This document shows positions 10,659 to 21,935 of a DNA stretch of 64,000 nt, in pieces. Under the pieces are notes generated by a model. It saw only the letters and a list, made by a program, of their open reading frames with translations, searched no databases and was not told the DNA's origin. Both the position numbers and the translations under genes were made by a program. Each line of letters opens with the position of its first letter. Positions within the stretch are counted from its first letter, which is position 1. Source of the stretch: Histoplasma ohiense (taxonomy: Eukaryota; Ascomycota; Eurotiomycetes; Onygenales; Ajellomycetaceae); NCBI GenBank assembly GCA_017607445.1, contig JAEVHH010000002.1:4145501-4209500 (forward strand), written 5' to 3'.

Positions 10659-11191
10659 TATAACAGATGTACTTTGATTAATGATCTAGCACTATTCTAA
10701 TACAGATTATGAATTGATTAAGAAAAGAAAGAGAAAAGAAATCAGAAGAAAAGATTGTACAAAAGAGGTTTTTATAGAAGAAAGTTTGAGACAGAAGAAT
10801 ATCAGAAGCCACTTCACAGTGAAATGTGAAGTGAAAGAACATTAAGAAGTATGTGTAAGAATTGTTAGAAACTACATAAGTGTGAAGTGTGGGGTGGGGG
10901 AATCATTGAGAACTATACAGAAGAATTGTTAGAGACTATATGAGTGTGAGACATAAAGTGGAAGAACATTAAAAGCTACACAGAAGAATTGTTAGAGACT
11001 ACACAAGTGCAGAGCATGAAGCAGAAGAATGTTAAGAGCTACATGAAAGAATTGTTAGAAACTACATGAGTGTGGAGCACAGAGCAGAAGAACATCGAGG
11101 GTTATATGAGATCACAACAGCCAGAAACGAGCAGGTGCAGAAGGGGAGTTGATTGTGTAAGTTAATTACTAATGAGTGCTAACCTGTCACA
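10659..11191 (-). repeat. Ty3-C1 5' LTR with internal tandem repeat
   Basis: 533 bp on the minus strand, starting TGTGACAGGTTAGCA and ending in a decayed TGTTATA. In C3 (19080-19532) the same LTR is 453 bp with an intact TGTTACA end. Most of the length difference lies in a tandem array of about 60-66 bp units (GAATTGTTAGAAACTACA...) at 10857-11110, four units here and about three in C3. Confidence 0.85.
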
Positions 11192-13600
11192 ATAATGTCT
11201 GTTTCAGATATTCATTCTATAATCTCATGAGTTTCTTCATTAGATATTTCATCAGTATGCTGTCTAGTATTCTGTTTAAGCATTTGACTTTTTCATTTGT
11301 ACAAGAGTGATAGAGTGTTGTCATGTGATGCTTTGTATGCAACTGTTTGATGAAGTGCCTCACAGCTTCTTCTATGAGATTTGCATCATTATCTATCAAT
11401 ATCTCACAGAGTATACTATAATTGATGTAGATATCATCATATAGAAATTTAGCAATGATCTTCTTCATTGTCTCTGACATCACTCATATAATTGGCTACT
11501 GTGGTGTAATCAATTGCTGTTATTATTCAGTGGTTTTCATTTGGCATTCATGACAATATCTCTATAAGATCTATCTCTCAATGTTCAAACAGTTTAATCA
11601 TATCTTCTATCTGATGTTGTGCTCTCTCACACTTCAATCCTTGTTTTGTGCTCTTTGAGACTTGACAGTTTGAGCACTTCTGTGTGTATGTCTGAATATC
11701 TTCTTTTATGCTTGATCAGTATGCTCAATCTTTCAGAACATTCATAAGTTCTGAGCTCTCTAAGTGGCTGAACTTCTTGTGTATATGATTTATCAGATTC
11801 TGTTGAAACTGAGGCTTAAAATACAGTGTCTCTGTGTAACTGAGATTATGATAAAGCACAATATTCTTCTCTAACTTTGCAAGCTTGAATTTTGAAAGCA
11901 TCTCTTCTATTATCTTCATCAGATGTTTATTAGCTAATACACTTTCATTCTTCAAGCAGATAATCATGACTTTCAATCACTCTGTCTCATCACAATCTCT
12001 CAGTGCTGTTAGTGTGAATTCTCTCTGTGCTGTATTTGCTGAATCTTCTCTCATGAAGTCAGATCTATAACTTATGATATCTGACATGATAGCATCCACT
12101 CTCTTTCTGTATTTGATTTGAAGATTGTATGTCTGAAACTCTGATATCCATTGTGCTAGCTGTTTGAAGAGTTTGATTATTGTTTGCAAATAAATGAGAC
12201 TTTTGTGGTAAGTGATCACTGTTGTTGTATGCTTATTGTTGATATATCAATTCTATAGATCTAGTGCATGTTTGATTGCTAGAAGTTTCTTCTCATACAC
12301 AGAATAGTTAAGCTCTACATCTGACAGCTTTCAGTCATTATATACTACTGAGTGTAATTTATCATCCTCTCTCACTTGCAAGAGGGAGCATTCAATGGCT
12401 CATTCTAATGTATTGATTTCAATTGTGAAGGGCTTTGTATGATCTGATTGAACAAGCACTGAAGATGTTGTCATATGTTCTCTAAGCTCAAGAAAGATCT
12501 CTTCACAGAAGATGTTTCAGATGATTGAATGAAATTTCTTTTTGTGAAGCTCAGTATCTGTCTCTTTAAGAAGATCTGACAATGAAATAGTGATTTATAT
12601 GAAATTCTTTACAAATCTTCTGTAATAGAATGTCAGTTCTAAAAATTGATGTATGTGGTGTACATTTCTCAGCCTTGATCATTTTGCAATAACTTCTAGT
12701 TTTTCAAGAATTGGATGTATGCAGCCCTCTTTCACAAGATGTTCCATGAACTCCAACTTCTTCATATCAAACATATATTTTCATGATTTGATGTAGAGCT
12801 TGTGCTCTGTCAGAGTTGTGAGCATCTGATTCACATGTTGTAGATGCTCTTTGTACAAGTTTGAAAAGATTAAGATATTGTCAAGATATACAAGATATGA
12901 TCAGTCATTCTACTTTGTAAGAATTGTATTCATTATCATCTGAAAGATTGCAGAGGTGTTTGTAAGCTCTATAGACATTGCAAGAAATTCAAACTTTTTT
13001 CATTGTGTGTTAAATACTGTTTTGAGTACTGATAGTTCATTTATATGAATCTGCCAGTATTCTGTGAGTAGATCAATCTTTGTCAAGTATCAGATATTTT
13101 CTACTGTATCTAGTTGTTGTTGAATTCACAGTAGTGAATATTCATTCTTTACAGTGAGCTTATTGAGTGTCTGATAGTTGATGTACATATACCATTCTTC
13201 ATTTGACTTAGTGAATAGAACTGAGAAGCTCTATGTGCTGAAGAATGATTGTATGAGACTTCTCTTCAACAACTCCTCTATCTGCTGCTGTAATTTCTCA
13301 AGATGTGTTTATGATAGAGGATATATATTGTGATTTATTGACTTCACATTCTCTGTATTGATCTTGTGGATGAATTCTCTTTCAAGTGATAGAGAAGATG
13401 AGAGGTTCATTTGAAAGACCTTCTTATACTTTTCAAACAGTGTCTTCATACATGTTTCATTTTTTAAATCTTTTGTGAGTAGCAGTTCTTTTGTCTCAGA
13501 TTCTTTTATGATATATAGAATGCTCTGAGTTGAAGATTTACACAGCACTCACTTCACTTGATGTTGAGTGATGAGATTCAAATCTTCCATCTCTGATGTG
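11192..13600 (-). pseudogene. Ty3-D1 RT-RNaseH-integrase
   Basis: Reverse transcriptase begins near 13480 (KYKKVFQMNLSS) and contains VYLDNILIFSN. Its catalytic box, YLDN at 12888-12877, has the same Asp-to-Asn change as E1. RNase H is recognisable near 12400-11980 (ITYHKSLIYLQ, ISEFQTYNLQIKYRK). The integrase zinc-binding segment lies near 11800 (HIHKKFSHLESSEL), and the core end near 11300 reads TNEKVKCLNR, where families usually have 'NGKVERLNR'. The C-terminus is absent because C1 starts there. Confidence 0.75.
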
Positions 13601-13868
13601 TGGAATCTGCACCTCATATTCATGAGTAAGATTATATAAATTTGATTCTTATAATCTGTCAACTGTATGTGATATGTACATCAATAGATTTGAGAATCAT
13701 ACTTCTGAAATCAATCAAGCCTCAAGATCAGATTGTATTCTATATTCAGAAGCATACACACTCAGATGCAGTAAGATCATTTCTCAAAGTGCAAAAGCAT
13801 CTTTACTCTCACAGATAAGATAAGATAATGATTATTTGAAAGCTTTACTTGTTTAGATTCCTTCATCT

Positions 13869-14880
13869 AGACTGGCTGTGTGACCATGCATGAGACTGGG
13901 ACTAAATATTTCTCCAGTCCCATTATCAAATTTCTTAGTCCTGGTCTCATATAGTGTTTATTAAATTAGTCACTTTACACTGTTTATATTATAAATCTAG
14001 TCCCAGATCATATTCTTCTTATAAATTACTGATTCTGATCCCATTTGGTCCCATTTTGTTAAAATGGGACCAAATGGGACCATGATTTACCCTATATAGA
14101 TGATATAATGCTATGAGTGTTATCAAAAATCATTATCTATCAAAAGAAGTTTAGTGTATTTATGCTCTAGTTCTATTTTGAACTAGTAATGATAGTGATA
14201 GATAGATTCGCCGCGGTAGATAGGTTGGCAGCGATAGATTAGCAGTGATAGATTAGCAGCGATAGATTAGCAGCGATAGATTGGCAGTGATAGCTTAGCA
14301 GCGAGGGATAGCTTAGCAGTGAGGGATAGATTGGCAGCAGCGATAGATTAGCAGCGATAGATAGATTAGCAGCAATAGATAGATTGACAGTGGTAGATAA
14401 ATTGGCAGCAATAGATAGGTTGGCAGTGATAGATAGGTTGGCAGCGATAGCTTAGCAGTGAGGGATAGCTTGCAGCAATAGATAGATTGGCAGCGGCGAT
14501 AGCTTAGCAGCGAGGGATAGCTTAGCAGCGAGAGATAGCTTAGCAGCAATAGATTGGTTGACAGCACTAGATAGAGGTGATATCTCCACCAATCATATCA
14601 TCAGATTGATATCTAAAATATGTATTATATAATCATCAGAACAGAATTAAACCTCAGTCAAAATCATAGTCAGTCTCAGATCATGTTCTTATTTTTGATA
14701 GTCAGTCACTTTACATGAAATATCAAGATTTATTAGTCCCATTTCACTCATGTTCTAATAATTCTAGTCACTTTACACTCCCATTCTGATTCTGGTCTCA
14801 CTGAAAATCACATCAAGAAATGGACTGGGATCAAATCAAATCAAATCAAACATGAAATTCATGGTTCCACCAGCCAGCCT
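13869..14880 (+). mobile_element. M1, short non-autonomous DNA transposon with minisatellite core
   Basis: 1012 bp without a coding frame. It starts AGACTGGCTGTGTGACC and ends in the imperfect inverse CAGCCAGCCT. It is flanked by a 10 bp duplication, TCCTTCATCT (13859-13868) and ACCTTCATTT (14881-14890), differing at two positions. Inside are a 21 bp-arm hairpin of the CCCATTTGGTCCCATTTT type at 14037-14081 and a minisatellite. TSD size and TIR suggest a Mutator-like (MULE) origin; this is inferred, as no transposase is present. Confidence 0.85.
14205..14575. repeat. Minisatellite of M1 (GCAGCGATAGATT-like units)
   Basis: Tandem 14-18 bp units such as AGCAGCGATAGATT, GGCAGCGATAGATAGATT and AGCAGCGAGGGATAGCTT, in irregular order. 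The array keeps many CpG (GCAGCG), unlike its surroundings. Frames through it (LLLSYLSLLSYPS-like) are not genes. Confidence 0.9.
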
Positions 14881-16610
14881 ACCTTCATTTGTTGTACATC
14901 AGACAATTGTTTTAGCATATGATCATCAATGTACTTTGTTGAAGTGTCTGTGTTCAATAACATCTTCACTGTTACTTCTTTTTTCTATTTCAGATATTCT
15001 CTATATATCAGTGTATTCAGTTCTATAATGTTCAGATGTTCATTCACTTTCTCTTCTGCACTTATCTCTTCATCTCTCTTCTGTTTAGCTCTTATAGAAT
15101 TCAGAGAATCATCTAACACAGACAACTCATCTATTTCAGAGATCTTTAGTAGTCAATCAGCAAGTATTTCTGATTCTGCTGATCTCTCTAGTTTTTTGAC
15201 TTCTTCTCTTAAAGACAATTACAGCAATCTCTTGTGTTATGACTCTGTTGACTGCAGTGAAAGCACACTCTGTGTTCATAACATCAGATCATTCATTCTA
15301 ATGAATCCTTCTTGAGAGAGTTCAAAGCTTTTGTGATAGCATTGAGATTGATATTCATTGTGTCTGAGTGTCTTGATGATGAAGTGGTGAATGTAGATGT
15401 GAGTCTTCTTGCATTTATCTGTACTTTTACTGCTTGCTTTCACAGCTTGCTTATTTGTTTTCTCAAGAGTAGTGTTTCATACATTTCCTTCATTGTCTGT
15501 GGCTGTGGATTAAGACACTTTCACTTGATGTATAGATTGGTATCTAAGCTGTGTGTGAAGATTTGTAGACAGAAAAATGTTGAAAGCTCTTGATTCATCA
15601 TAAAATAATGTAAGTTGAAATGAATGTAGTACAATGCAAGATCTTCTTCTTGCTTGCATTCTACAAAGCATTCATAATATTTGTCTTTGATGTCTAATTT
15701 TTCAAAGTTATGTAGAATTCATTTTGTGAAATCATTTCACTTCTATAATAACTCATGCTTGTCAGATGCTTCTGCATTCAACTTCTCAGCTGTCATTCAA
15801 AGAGATTTAGCTTTTCTCTTGAGAATAGATACTGTATGCAAGATCTGCTGTAATTTGATGAGTTGCTGTTCTGTGAACTCACATTTTATGTGATAGTGTG
15901 AATGCATCTGACTCAATCAGTTGAGAGTGATGTTGTTCTTACACTCATCATCAAAGCATGATGAGTTAGATAGATCATCTGACTTGATATATTTTATAAT
16001 GATTGATGTATTCTCAGAGAACACTGTTCATGCTGTGTATGCTGAGTCAGAGTTGTTAGATGAGATGTTGATGTTCAGAGAGTTGATTAAGCTATATGAT
16101 AAAATCTCAAGTATTGCTGAATGTTCAGTTTTGAAATGTATATGCTTCAGTTCTCAGTGCAGATCAGTCATCTGAGTATTTTACTTGTTTCTGATATTTA
16201 CAAGACTATCTACAAAGCTCACAGCATCTGCTGCTTATTGCTGAGCAGCTTTTATATACTGATATTTCTTCTACATCTTGAGCTCTGTTTGATAAAGATT
16301 ATGCATTGTCAATATCTTCTTCAACAAGGTGTTGAGAATGAGAAGCTTGTCATTTTTGAGTGTAAGAGCTGCTGCTCTACATACTGCTTCTTATAGATCT
16401 TCAGAAATCAGTTGCATTTCATTCAGTTCAGATACAAGAGATGAATGTTGATTGAAGATGTTTATAATGATTATCATCAGTCATACACTTTTCTCTATAT
16501 TTTAAGAATATCATTTGTAGTTGATTTCTTGTTGATATTTTCTTGATTGTACAACTGACTGACTTCTTCTTAAGCTTGTGAGTAGAGTGATTCTTTGAAC
16601 TGTTGTTCAT

Positions 16611-16979
16611 CTCTACACCATCTTTCTATACCCTCAGCTCATCTCATATATGGTGGTGAGTCATCTGCTATCAATTTTGCAATTGAAAGTGTTCTGACTT
16701 CACCACTCATTTGTACAATCAAGCTCTAGAGTGTAGAAATGATCACACTGACATGATAACTACAACTCATATTATAGATGAAATTATCACACTCTCAGAA
16801 GCATATGCTCTCTTCAGTTTAGACATGCTATCAGATGTAGTTCAAAGATTGCTTAAGCTGTTCAAAGTTTCTAAGCTTTGCAGCTCTTCTTATATGAATT
16901 AACTAGTGCAGTAGTGTACACCATTCTTGATAATAGAGGGTGGTGTACACCACGGAAGAATAATAAGCCGAAATTACCA
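16611..16979. other. Unassigned junction between D1 and C2, with a perfect inverted repeat
   Basis: I see no gene here. A 10 bp perfect inverted repeat GTGTACACCA (16914-16923) and TGGTGTACAC (16941-16950) with a 17 bp loop lies near the boundary. It may be the edge of a lost LTR of D1 or C2. The short plus-strand frame at 16711-16902 has no partner elsewhere in the window. Confidence 0.4.
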
Positions 16980-17130
16980 CATCTATAAATTATAACACTG
17001 TAAATAGTATTCACAAAGAAATTTGATAAACTTAGTACTGCAACACTGTGAATAGTGTCTATAAGAGAACTGAATATTTATAAATATTTTTTTTTCTTTT
17101 TTTTATTATTTCATATTTTTAGATCTTGAA

Positions 17131-18175
17131 ATGAACTATAAGCAATTCTATAAACATTCATTATATTCAAACACAGTGAATGATAACTTAGATCTATAAA
17201 ATATTCTTCAATAATAGATACTATAGATGACTGAATTGCAATAATAATTTGTTGAAATAAATACTTTCACATTCACTGTTTCTTCTACACTCATATTTTA
17301 TGAAAAGCTTTCAAAAGAGAAACTCTCAATTCTTAACAAATACAAAAAAAATCTAGCACTTTATCTAATATGAAAGTCAAAAGTGAATACTAAATTGAAT
17401 ATCAATGAACAAGCAATAGACTCACTATTCAATCAAATGTTGTATATTCATAGCAGATTGAATGAGAATATGTTAGTGAAATTTCAACTCTGAATGAATC
17501 ACTGTCAGAATAATCAATATATATCAGAGCTAATTTTTCAACAACTCAACTCTCTATTTCTCAATTCTACACTTCAAATCAAGATATTAGATGGATTTAA
17601 TGAGACTTATTAGATAAATATTATATTGACAATTTATCTTTCTGAATTCAATCACAAGCTTCTAGAAGCAGATGAGCAAGACTGAAATGACATCATCAAA
17701 ATCAATATATTATTCAAAAACTTAAATTTTCAGTTGCACAATCAAAATGTAGAGTATTCAAAACTCTCAATATACAGTGAATTCTATATTAATTTTTATT
17801 TATTAAACAACAATCTATCTCAGTTCTGCATACTTTAAAATTGCAGAGAATTTCACTGAATAAATATATACATTTCAAACCACTCTGCAGTGTTCTTCAT
17901 CTCTGAATCAGAATCAATGAACTGAGTTTCATATATAAACACAAGTCACTTGAGAGTCTCTAATGTCTCAGAAAAGAATGTCACTGATCAAATTATCAGA
18001 AAAATCTGTATATACTGCAACAAATCAGAGCACTTTGCAAATCAATGTCTGAATACAATTGCTCTGAGTAAATCCCCCACACACATGAACACTGCATCAC
18101 TTATGAACAAGCAAGAATAGAGAAAACAAGAGCTCTCACTCCAAAATATAAATAAAAACTTAAGAAGTAAAAAGC
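17131..18175 (+). pseudogene. Ty3-C2 gag
   Basis: The start is ATG 17131 (MNYKQFYKHSLYSN), matching C1 gag. The Gag core (NQYISELIFQQLNSLFLNS) and a zinc knuckle CIYCNKSEHFANQC near 18010-18055 are clear. Stops are frequent, and this copy has more TAA/TAG and is more AT-rich than C1, suggesting it is among the oldest pieces. The protease follows at about 18200-18324, cut by L2 inside the segment after the catalytic DS motif (here Asp-Ser-Cys). Confidence 0.75.
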
Positions 18176-18324
18176 TAGCTGAAAATTCAAGCAGAAAATG
18201 CAAATAAATGCAATTATAATCTCTGTTATTGTAAATAATCTAGTTAATATACAAGTAATGATAGACAGTTGTTTTCTTCATTATACTCTTATAGACACTC
18301 AGTTGATTGAAAAGCATAAGCTTC

Positions 18325-19030
18325 TGTGACGTAATCAGTACAGTCTGTATACTGACTCAGTCGATATATTCTCAGCTGTCAGCATGGTATCTATACATAC
18401 TCTGCTTTGCTTTTCTTCATTTATTCTGATCTTTATTAACTTAAGCACTCTTCTTTTTTTTTCTTGCTGCTCTCTCTGTTTCTATTCATTTCTTTTCTCT
18501 CATGATCTTCTTCAGTGCTTTCTCCTCTCTTTTTCTGGGTTTGTGTTGATTTATGTGACTGCAAGATGTCACAGATGACACAGTCATTTCTTCACTCTTT
18601 TTTTTATTTTTTTTTTTCAGAATATTTATTTTTTCTCTTTTTTTTGTCTATTTTATCTGTTTTTCTTCTGTTGTTAGAAGTGTAGACAGTTCACAGATCA
18701 ATTGAGAGAGTTATTTCTTTTCATTCACTATAAAGTCTTTCAGATACAGCAGTGGTGATTCTCTTGAGAATCACTCTATAATCTCATCATCAATGATCAT
18801 ACATCAGATCAGAAATGAATGTATAGTTCAGTAAAATTCTTTTCAATGAGCTGAATCTTCTCAAGAGTTGTCATCTGAATTCTGTTTTCTCTCCCTCTGT
18901 GTATATAGAAATCTCTTCAGTGTAGCACATCTTCATACCCTTTGAAAGACTTCTGAAACACAGACACTGCCCGTGTTTTCTCTGGGACATTAAATCAATA
19001 CAAACAAACAAACAAACAAACAAACAAATA
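18325..19030 (+). mobile_element. LINE L2, strongly 5'-truncated
   Basis: Only the LINE 3' UTR and (CAAA)n tail remain; similarity to L1 starts after the minisatellite (L1 about 1210). The 15 bp target-site duplications are AAAAGCATAAGCTTC at 18310-18324 and AAAAGTATAAGCTTC at 19031-19045, differing by one transition. It splits the protease of C2. The frame at 18384-18578 is UTR and not a gene. Confidence 0.9.
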
Positions 19031-19079
19031 AAAAGTATAAGCTTCAGCATATTCTCTTTTTCAAACTGTATAAACTCAG

Positions 19080-19532
19080 TGTAACAGACGTACTTCGATT
19101 AATGATTTGATACTATTCTAATTACAGATTATGAATTGATTAAAAAAAGAAAGAAAGAGAAAAGAAATCAGCAGAAAAGATTGTATGAAGAGAGTTCTTA
19201 TAGAAGAAAGTTCAGAGCAGAATAATATCAGAGACTGCTTCACAGTAAAGTGCAGAGTGAAAGAACATTAAGAGCTATATGAAAGAATTGTTAGAAACTA
19301 CATAAGTGTAGAGTGTGAGATGGAAGAATCATTGAGAGCTATATAAAAAAATTGTTAAAGACTATACAAGCACAGAGTATGAAGCAGAAGAATGTTAAGA
19401 GCTATGCAGAAGAATTGTTAGAAACTACACAAATACAGAGCACAGAGTGGAAGAACATTGAGAATTATATGAAATTGCAATGACTGAAGTTGATTGTGTA
19501 AGTTAATTGCTAACAGATGCTAACCTGTCACA
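19080..19532 (-). repeat. Ty3-C3 3' LTR
   Basis: 453 bp on the minus strand, TGTGACAGG...TCTGTTACA. It is preceded (to the right) by the purine tract AGAGGGAGATAA, the usual polypurine tract position. Pol ends right at this LTR, so family C has no room for an antisense gene. Confidence 0.88.
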
Positions 19533-21635
19533 TTATCTCCCTCTATCAGAGTGAGTGAGAACTCATAGACATTAAGAGCAGCCGTGTTTTTCAAGATAAA
19601 CACAGATTCCCAGATTGAATGATTGTATTCTATTCATTTGATGAGATATTCACAGTGGCAGTGATTGATTCTATTGTCAAGAATTGCTTCAATTTCCCAC
19701 TCAAGTTTGTTATCTTCTTCTACAATGATGAGTGACTGTCAATTGAAGGTTCTCTGTGAGGGGAATGAATCCTCAGCTGCAGATTGAAGCAGGTTCATAT
19801 GAAAGATATTGTGAATGTCAGATGAGATGTTGAGTTGATAATTGTGTGTATCAAGCACTTTCTTCACTGTATACTTGATGTGATGATAATCTAGTGTATG
19901 CAAGGGATGATTCATTTTTATATTCTTGAGATTCAGTTAGACATTGTTTTCTATATAATATCAGATTGCAGAATTTCTTCTGATGTTTGCTTGATTCTCA
20001 TAATCTTGCTAAATACTGATCATTGAAGTTTCTGTCTATTTGCAGACTTTATTCAGCTTGCTCATGATGTTCTCTGCTGTCTGTATGAGAATGTGAGCAT
20101 ACACAGTTTCTCAGGGAGTCTCAAGGAAGTTCAGAATCTCTAAGTTGTATTTATATAGAAGAAAGAATAAACTTACATCTGTTGTGACAGAATCTCAATC
20201 ATTAATCACAATTTCAGTGTGTGACAGCAGATTGCTTCAGTTGTCTTGTGCATAATTGCAGAATTTACAGAGAATATTCTTTACTGTTTGTATCATTCTC
20301 TCAGTAGCTTCATCAGTCTCTGAGTGATATACTGTTGATAACTTTTGTTCAAATCTTAGTAATTGGCATACACAGACTCAGAGTGCACTGATGAATTGAC
20401 TGTCTCTATCTGATACAATGAATGAAGACAGACTGTGTATATGATAGAACAGACTTCTGATGAAGATGTCTGCAACTACTTCAGTGTTCATCTTATCACA
20501 GAGCTGTAGTATTACACTCTTGCTGAGTCAGTTGACAATGACTAGAATGTTCATAGAACCTCCACTTTCAGATAAGAAAACTGCAAAATCAATAGCTATA
20601 TCATATTAAATTCAGTTGAAAACAGATAGAGACTTCAGCATCTCTTTTTAATATTCAAATCATACTGTCACTGAGTCACAGTGATCACAGTTGTGTATAA
20701 ACTGATGTATATCTTTCAATATATCTAATCAGTAGAATTCTTGAGTGATGATGTTGTACATGATTTTGTATTCTGAGTGTCTGATCATCAGTGAGTCATG
20801 AATTTCTTGCATAATCTGTGTTTATAGAAATTCTGAATTGAGGATTCATCATCTATCTTGAAAGTGTAAGTGATTGTTATCATTCATTGAATATACTGAG
20901 ATATCTGTTCTTGAGTATACATCTGTGGGAAATTGAGATGCTTTACTTTGTATGACTTTGATGACTTATTGTCAGAATTCATCTGCTTCTGTCACTAGTT
21001 TTCATTGTTCTTCGAGTGAGGGTTCTTGAGCTCAGAACTGATTAATATGTATGTAGAGTTCATCTGATTGTGTAGAACTTTCTATGATTGTGGGGTTGAT
21101 TAACTGATACTCTCAGTGTTTCCATCTGTTATTCAAGTCATCAGATGGTATATTTTGTTCTCAGTAGAACAGAGCATTCACAAAAGTATTCTCTACTTCA
21201 GATTGATAATGAATTGTGAATGAAAAATAGCTAAGAAACAATGATCAATGCATATGTCTCTCAGTGAGCTTATAAGTGATTGTGAAGTACTCTAAGTTTT
21301 TATGATTGATAACAATCTCAAACTTCTCAACACTAATAAGTTCAGACTTTCATTTTTCAAGATATTATATAATTGCTAGAAGCATCTTGTTGTAGATCTC
21401 ATAGTTGCATTCAGTGAATGATATTTTTTTCAAGATAATGACACAAGATTGTAGAATATCTTTGTTATCATATTGTATTAGTACCTCATCTACTACATAA
21501 TTTGAGATGTCTGTTTTGAGAATTATATGCTTATCTGAATTCAATGATTGCAGCATTGAGATGCTTGTGAACATACACTTCAGCTTTTTGAATGCTGTGT
21601 TCACTTTGTCAGTTCATTGAAATACAGTGTCTTTC
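19533..21635 (-). pseudogene. Ty3-C3 RNaseH-integrase-chromodomain
   Basis: RNase H starts at about 21604 (KTDISNYVVDEVLIQY, FTECNYEIYNKMLLAI), typical of fungal chromoviruses. The integrase follows at about 20900-19900, with many stops. A chromodomain near 19720-19600 has the 'WEIEAILDNR' start. The final codons and the polypurine tract merge into LTR base 19532. Element A1 begins at 21636 and cuts RNase H; the missing upstream half of C3 is not found on the other side of A1. Confidence 0.75.
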
Positions 21636-21888
21636 TGTAATGCACTTGTTTATTATTTTCTTATTATCTTCGCTTATTCTTATATCTTTCCATTATACTC
21701 TCGCTACTGCTATTTCTATATGTATATATATATCGATGTATGTATTTTGCACATCTTCTTTCTCTTTCTTTTCTTTCTTAGTGATTAGCTATATTATGAT
21801 ACTACACTCTACAATATATTACTATTATCTCTGCTATGCTATAAACTATCTTCTACTGTTACTCTTCACACTGTCACTACATCTCACA
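21636..21888 (+). repeat. Ty3-A1 5' LTR
   Basis: 253 bp, TGTAATGCACTTG...ATCTCACA. The related LTRs of A2 (268 bp) and A3 (263 bp) align throughout. The open frame crossing it (21592-21918) recurs in each LTR and is not a gene. Confidence 0.9.
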
Positions 21889-21935
21889 GTTTCTAATCAC
21901 TCAATCTTTGAGAGATGATTTGTTGAGTAATAGTC

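Larger units (their letters stand above)
1..11191 (-). mobile_element. Ty3-C copy C1, chromovirus-type LTR retrotransposon, truncated by the window edge
   Basis: This minus-strand Ty3/gypsy element reads from its 5' LTR on the right through leader, gag, protease and the start of reverse transcriptase, then runs off the left edge. It is split by element E1 (2027-9158) inside the gag-protease linker and by LINE L1 (514-1758) between protease and reverse transcriptase. Joining the pieces by eye gives the same order as copy C4 (37166-37696 plus 45176-46274), which serves as an empty-site control for both insertions. Its right end abuts the integrase of D1, so C1 probably inserted into D1. All reading frames carry many TGA stops and it cannot be active. 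Confidence 0.85.
13601..16610 (-). pseudogene. Ty3-D1 gag and protease region, interrupted by M1
   Basis: The first Met on the minus strand is at 16610 (MNNSSKNHSTHKLKKKS). The following frame is long, Lys/Ser-rich and full of TGA. The protease is recognised by its end, YNLILRLDXFQKYDSQI near 13730-13680, which fits the retropepsin 'yDlILGmdfl..y.v.i' element. M1 splits the protease. I could not see a zinc knuckle, so the exact gag extent is uncertain. Plus-strand open stretches at 14929-15593 and 15681-16396 are antisense to this region and lack homologous copies. Confidence 0.55.
11192..16903 (-). mobile_element. Ty3-D copy D1, degenerate gypsy-like element
   Basis: This minus-strand element reads gag-like region, protease, reverse transcriptase, RNase H and integrase from right to left. 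Its integrase is cut by the C1 5' LTR at 11191/11192, and M1 (13869-14880) sits in its protease. I could not place its LTRs: the right boundary lies somewhere between the gag start (16610) and the C2 leader (about 16980). The protein is clearly different from families A, B, C and E. Confidence 0.7.
16980..19079 (+). mobile_element. Ty3-C copy C2, partial (leader, gag, protease start)
   Basis: Plus-strand copy matching the minus-strand C1 from its leader (10440 downward) through gag into protease. It is split by L2 and cut at 19079 by the C3 LTR after CTCAG. No LTR precedes it, so it is truncated at its 5' end. In C4 the sequence continues past this point (CTCAGTGAATTC near 45388). Confidence 0.8.

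Noticed and set aside
14205..14575. Possible CRISPR-like array of regular repeats
   Set aside because: Units are 14-18 bp without unique spacers; it is a minisatellite inside a transposon with TSDs.
14929..15593. Plus-strand open frames of 128 and 93 codons that look like membrane proteins
   Set aside because: They are antisense to the D1 gag region, Phe/Ser-rich as expected from AT-rich complement, have no splice continuity and no second copy.
21592..21918. Hydrophobic frame (LLSSLILISFHYTL) recurring at 21592, 36912, 37701, 44912 and 56264
   Set aside because: It is the Ty3-A LTR itself; recurrence follows from LTR copies and not from a conserved membrane protein.
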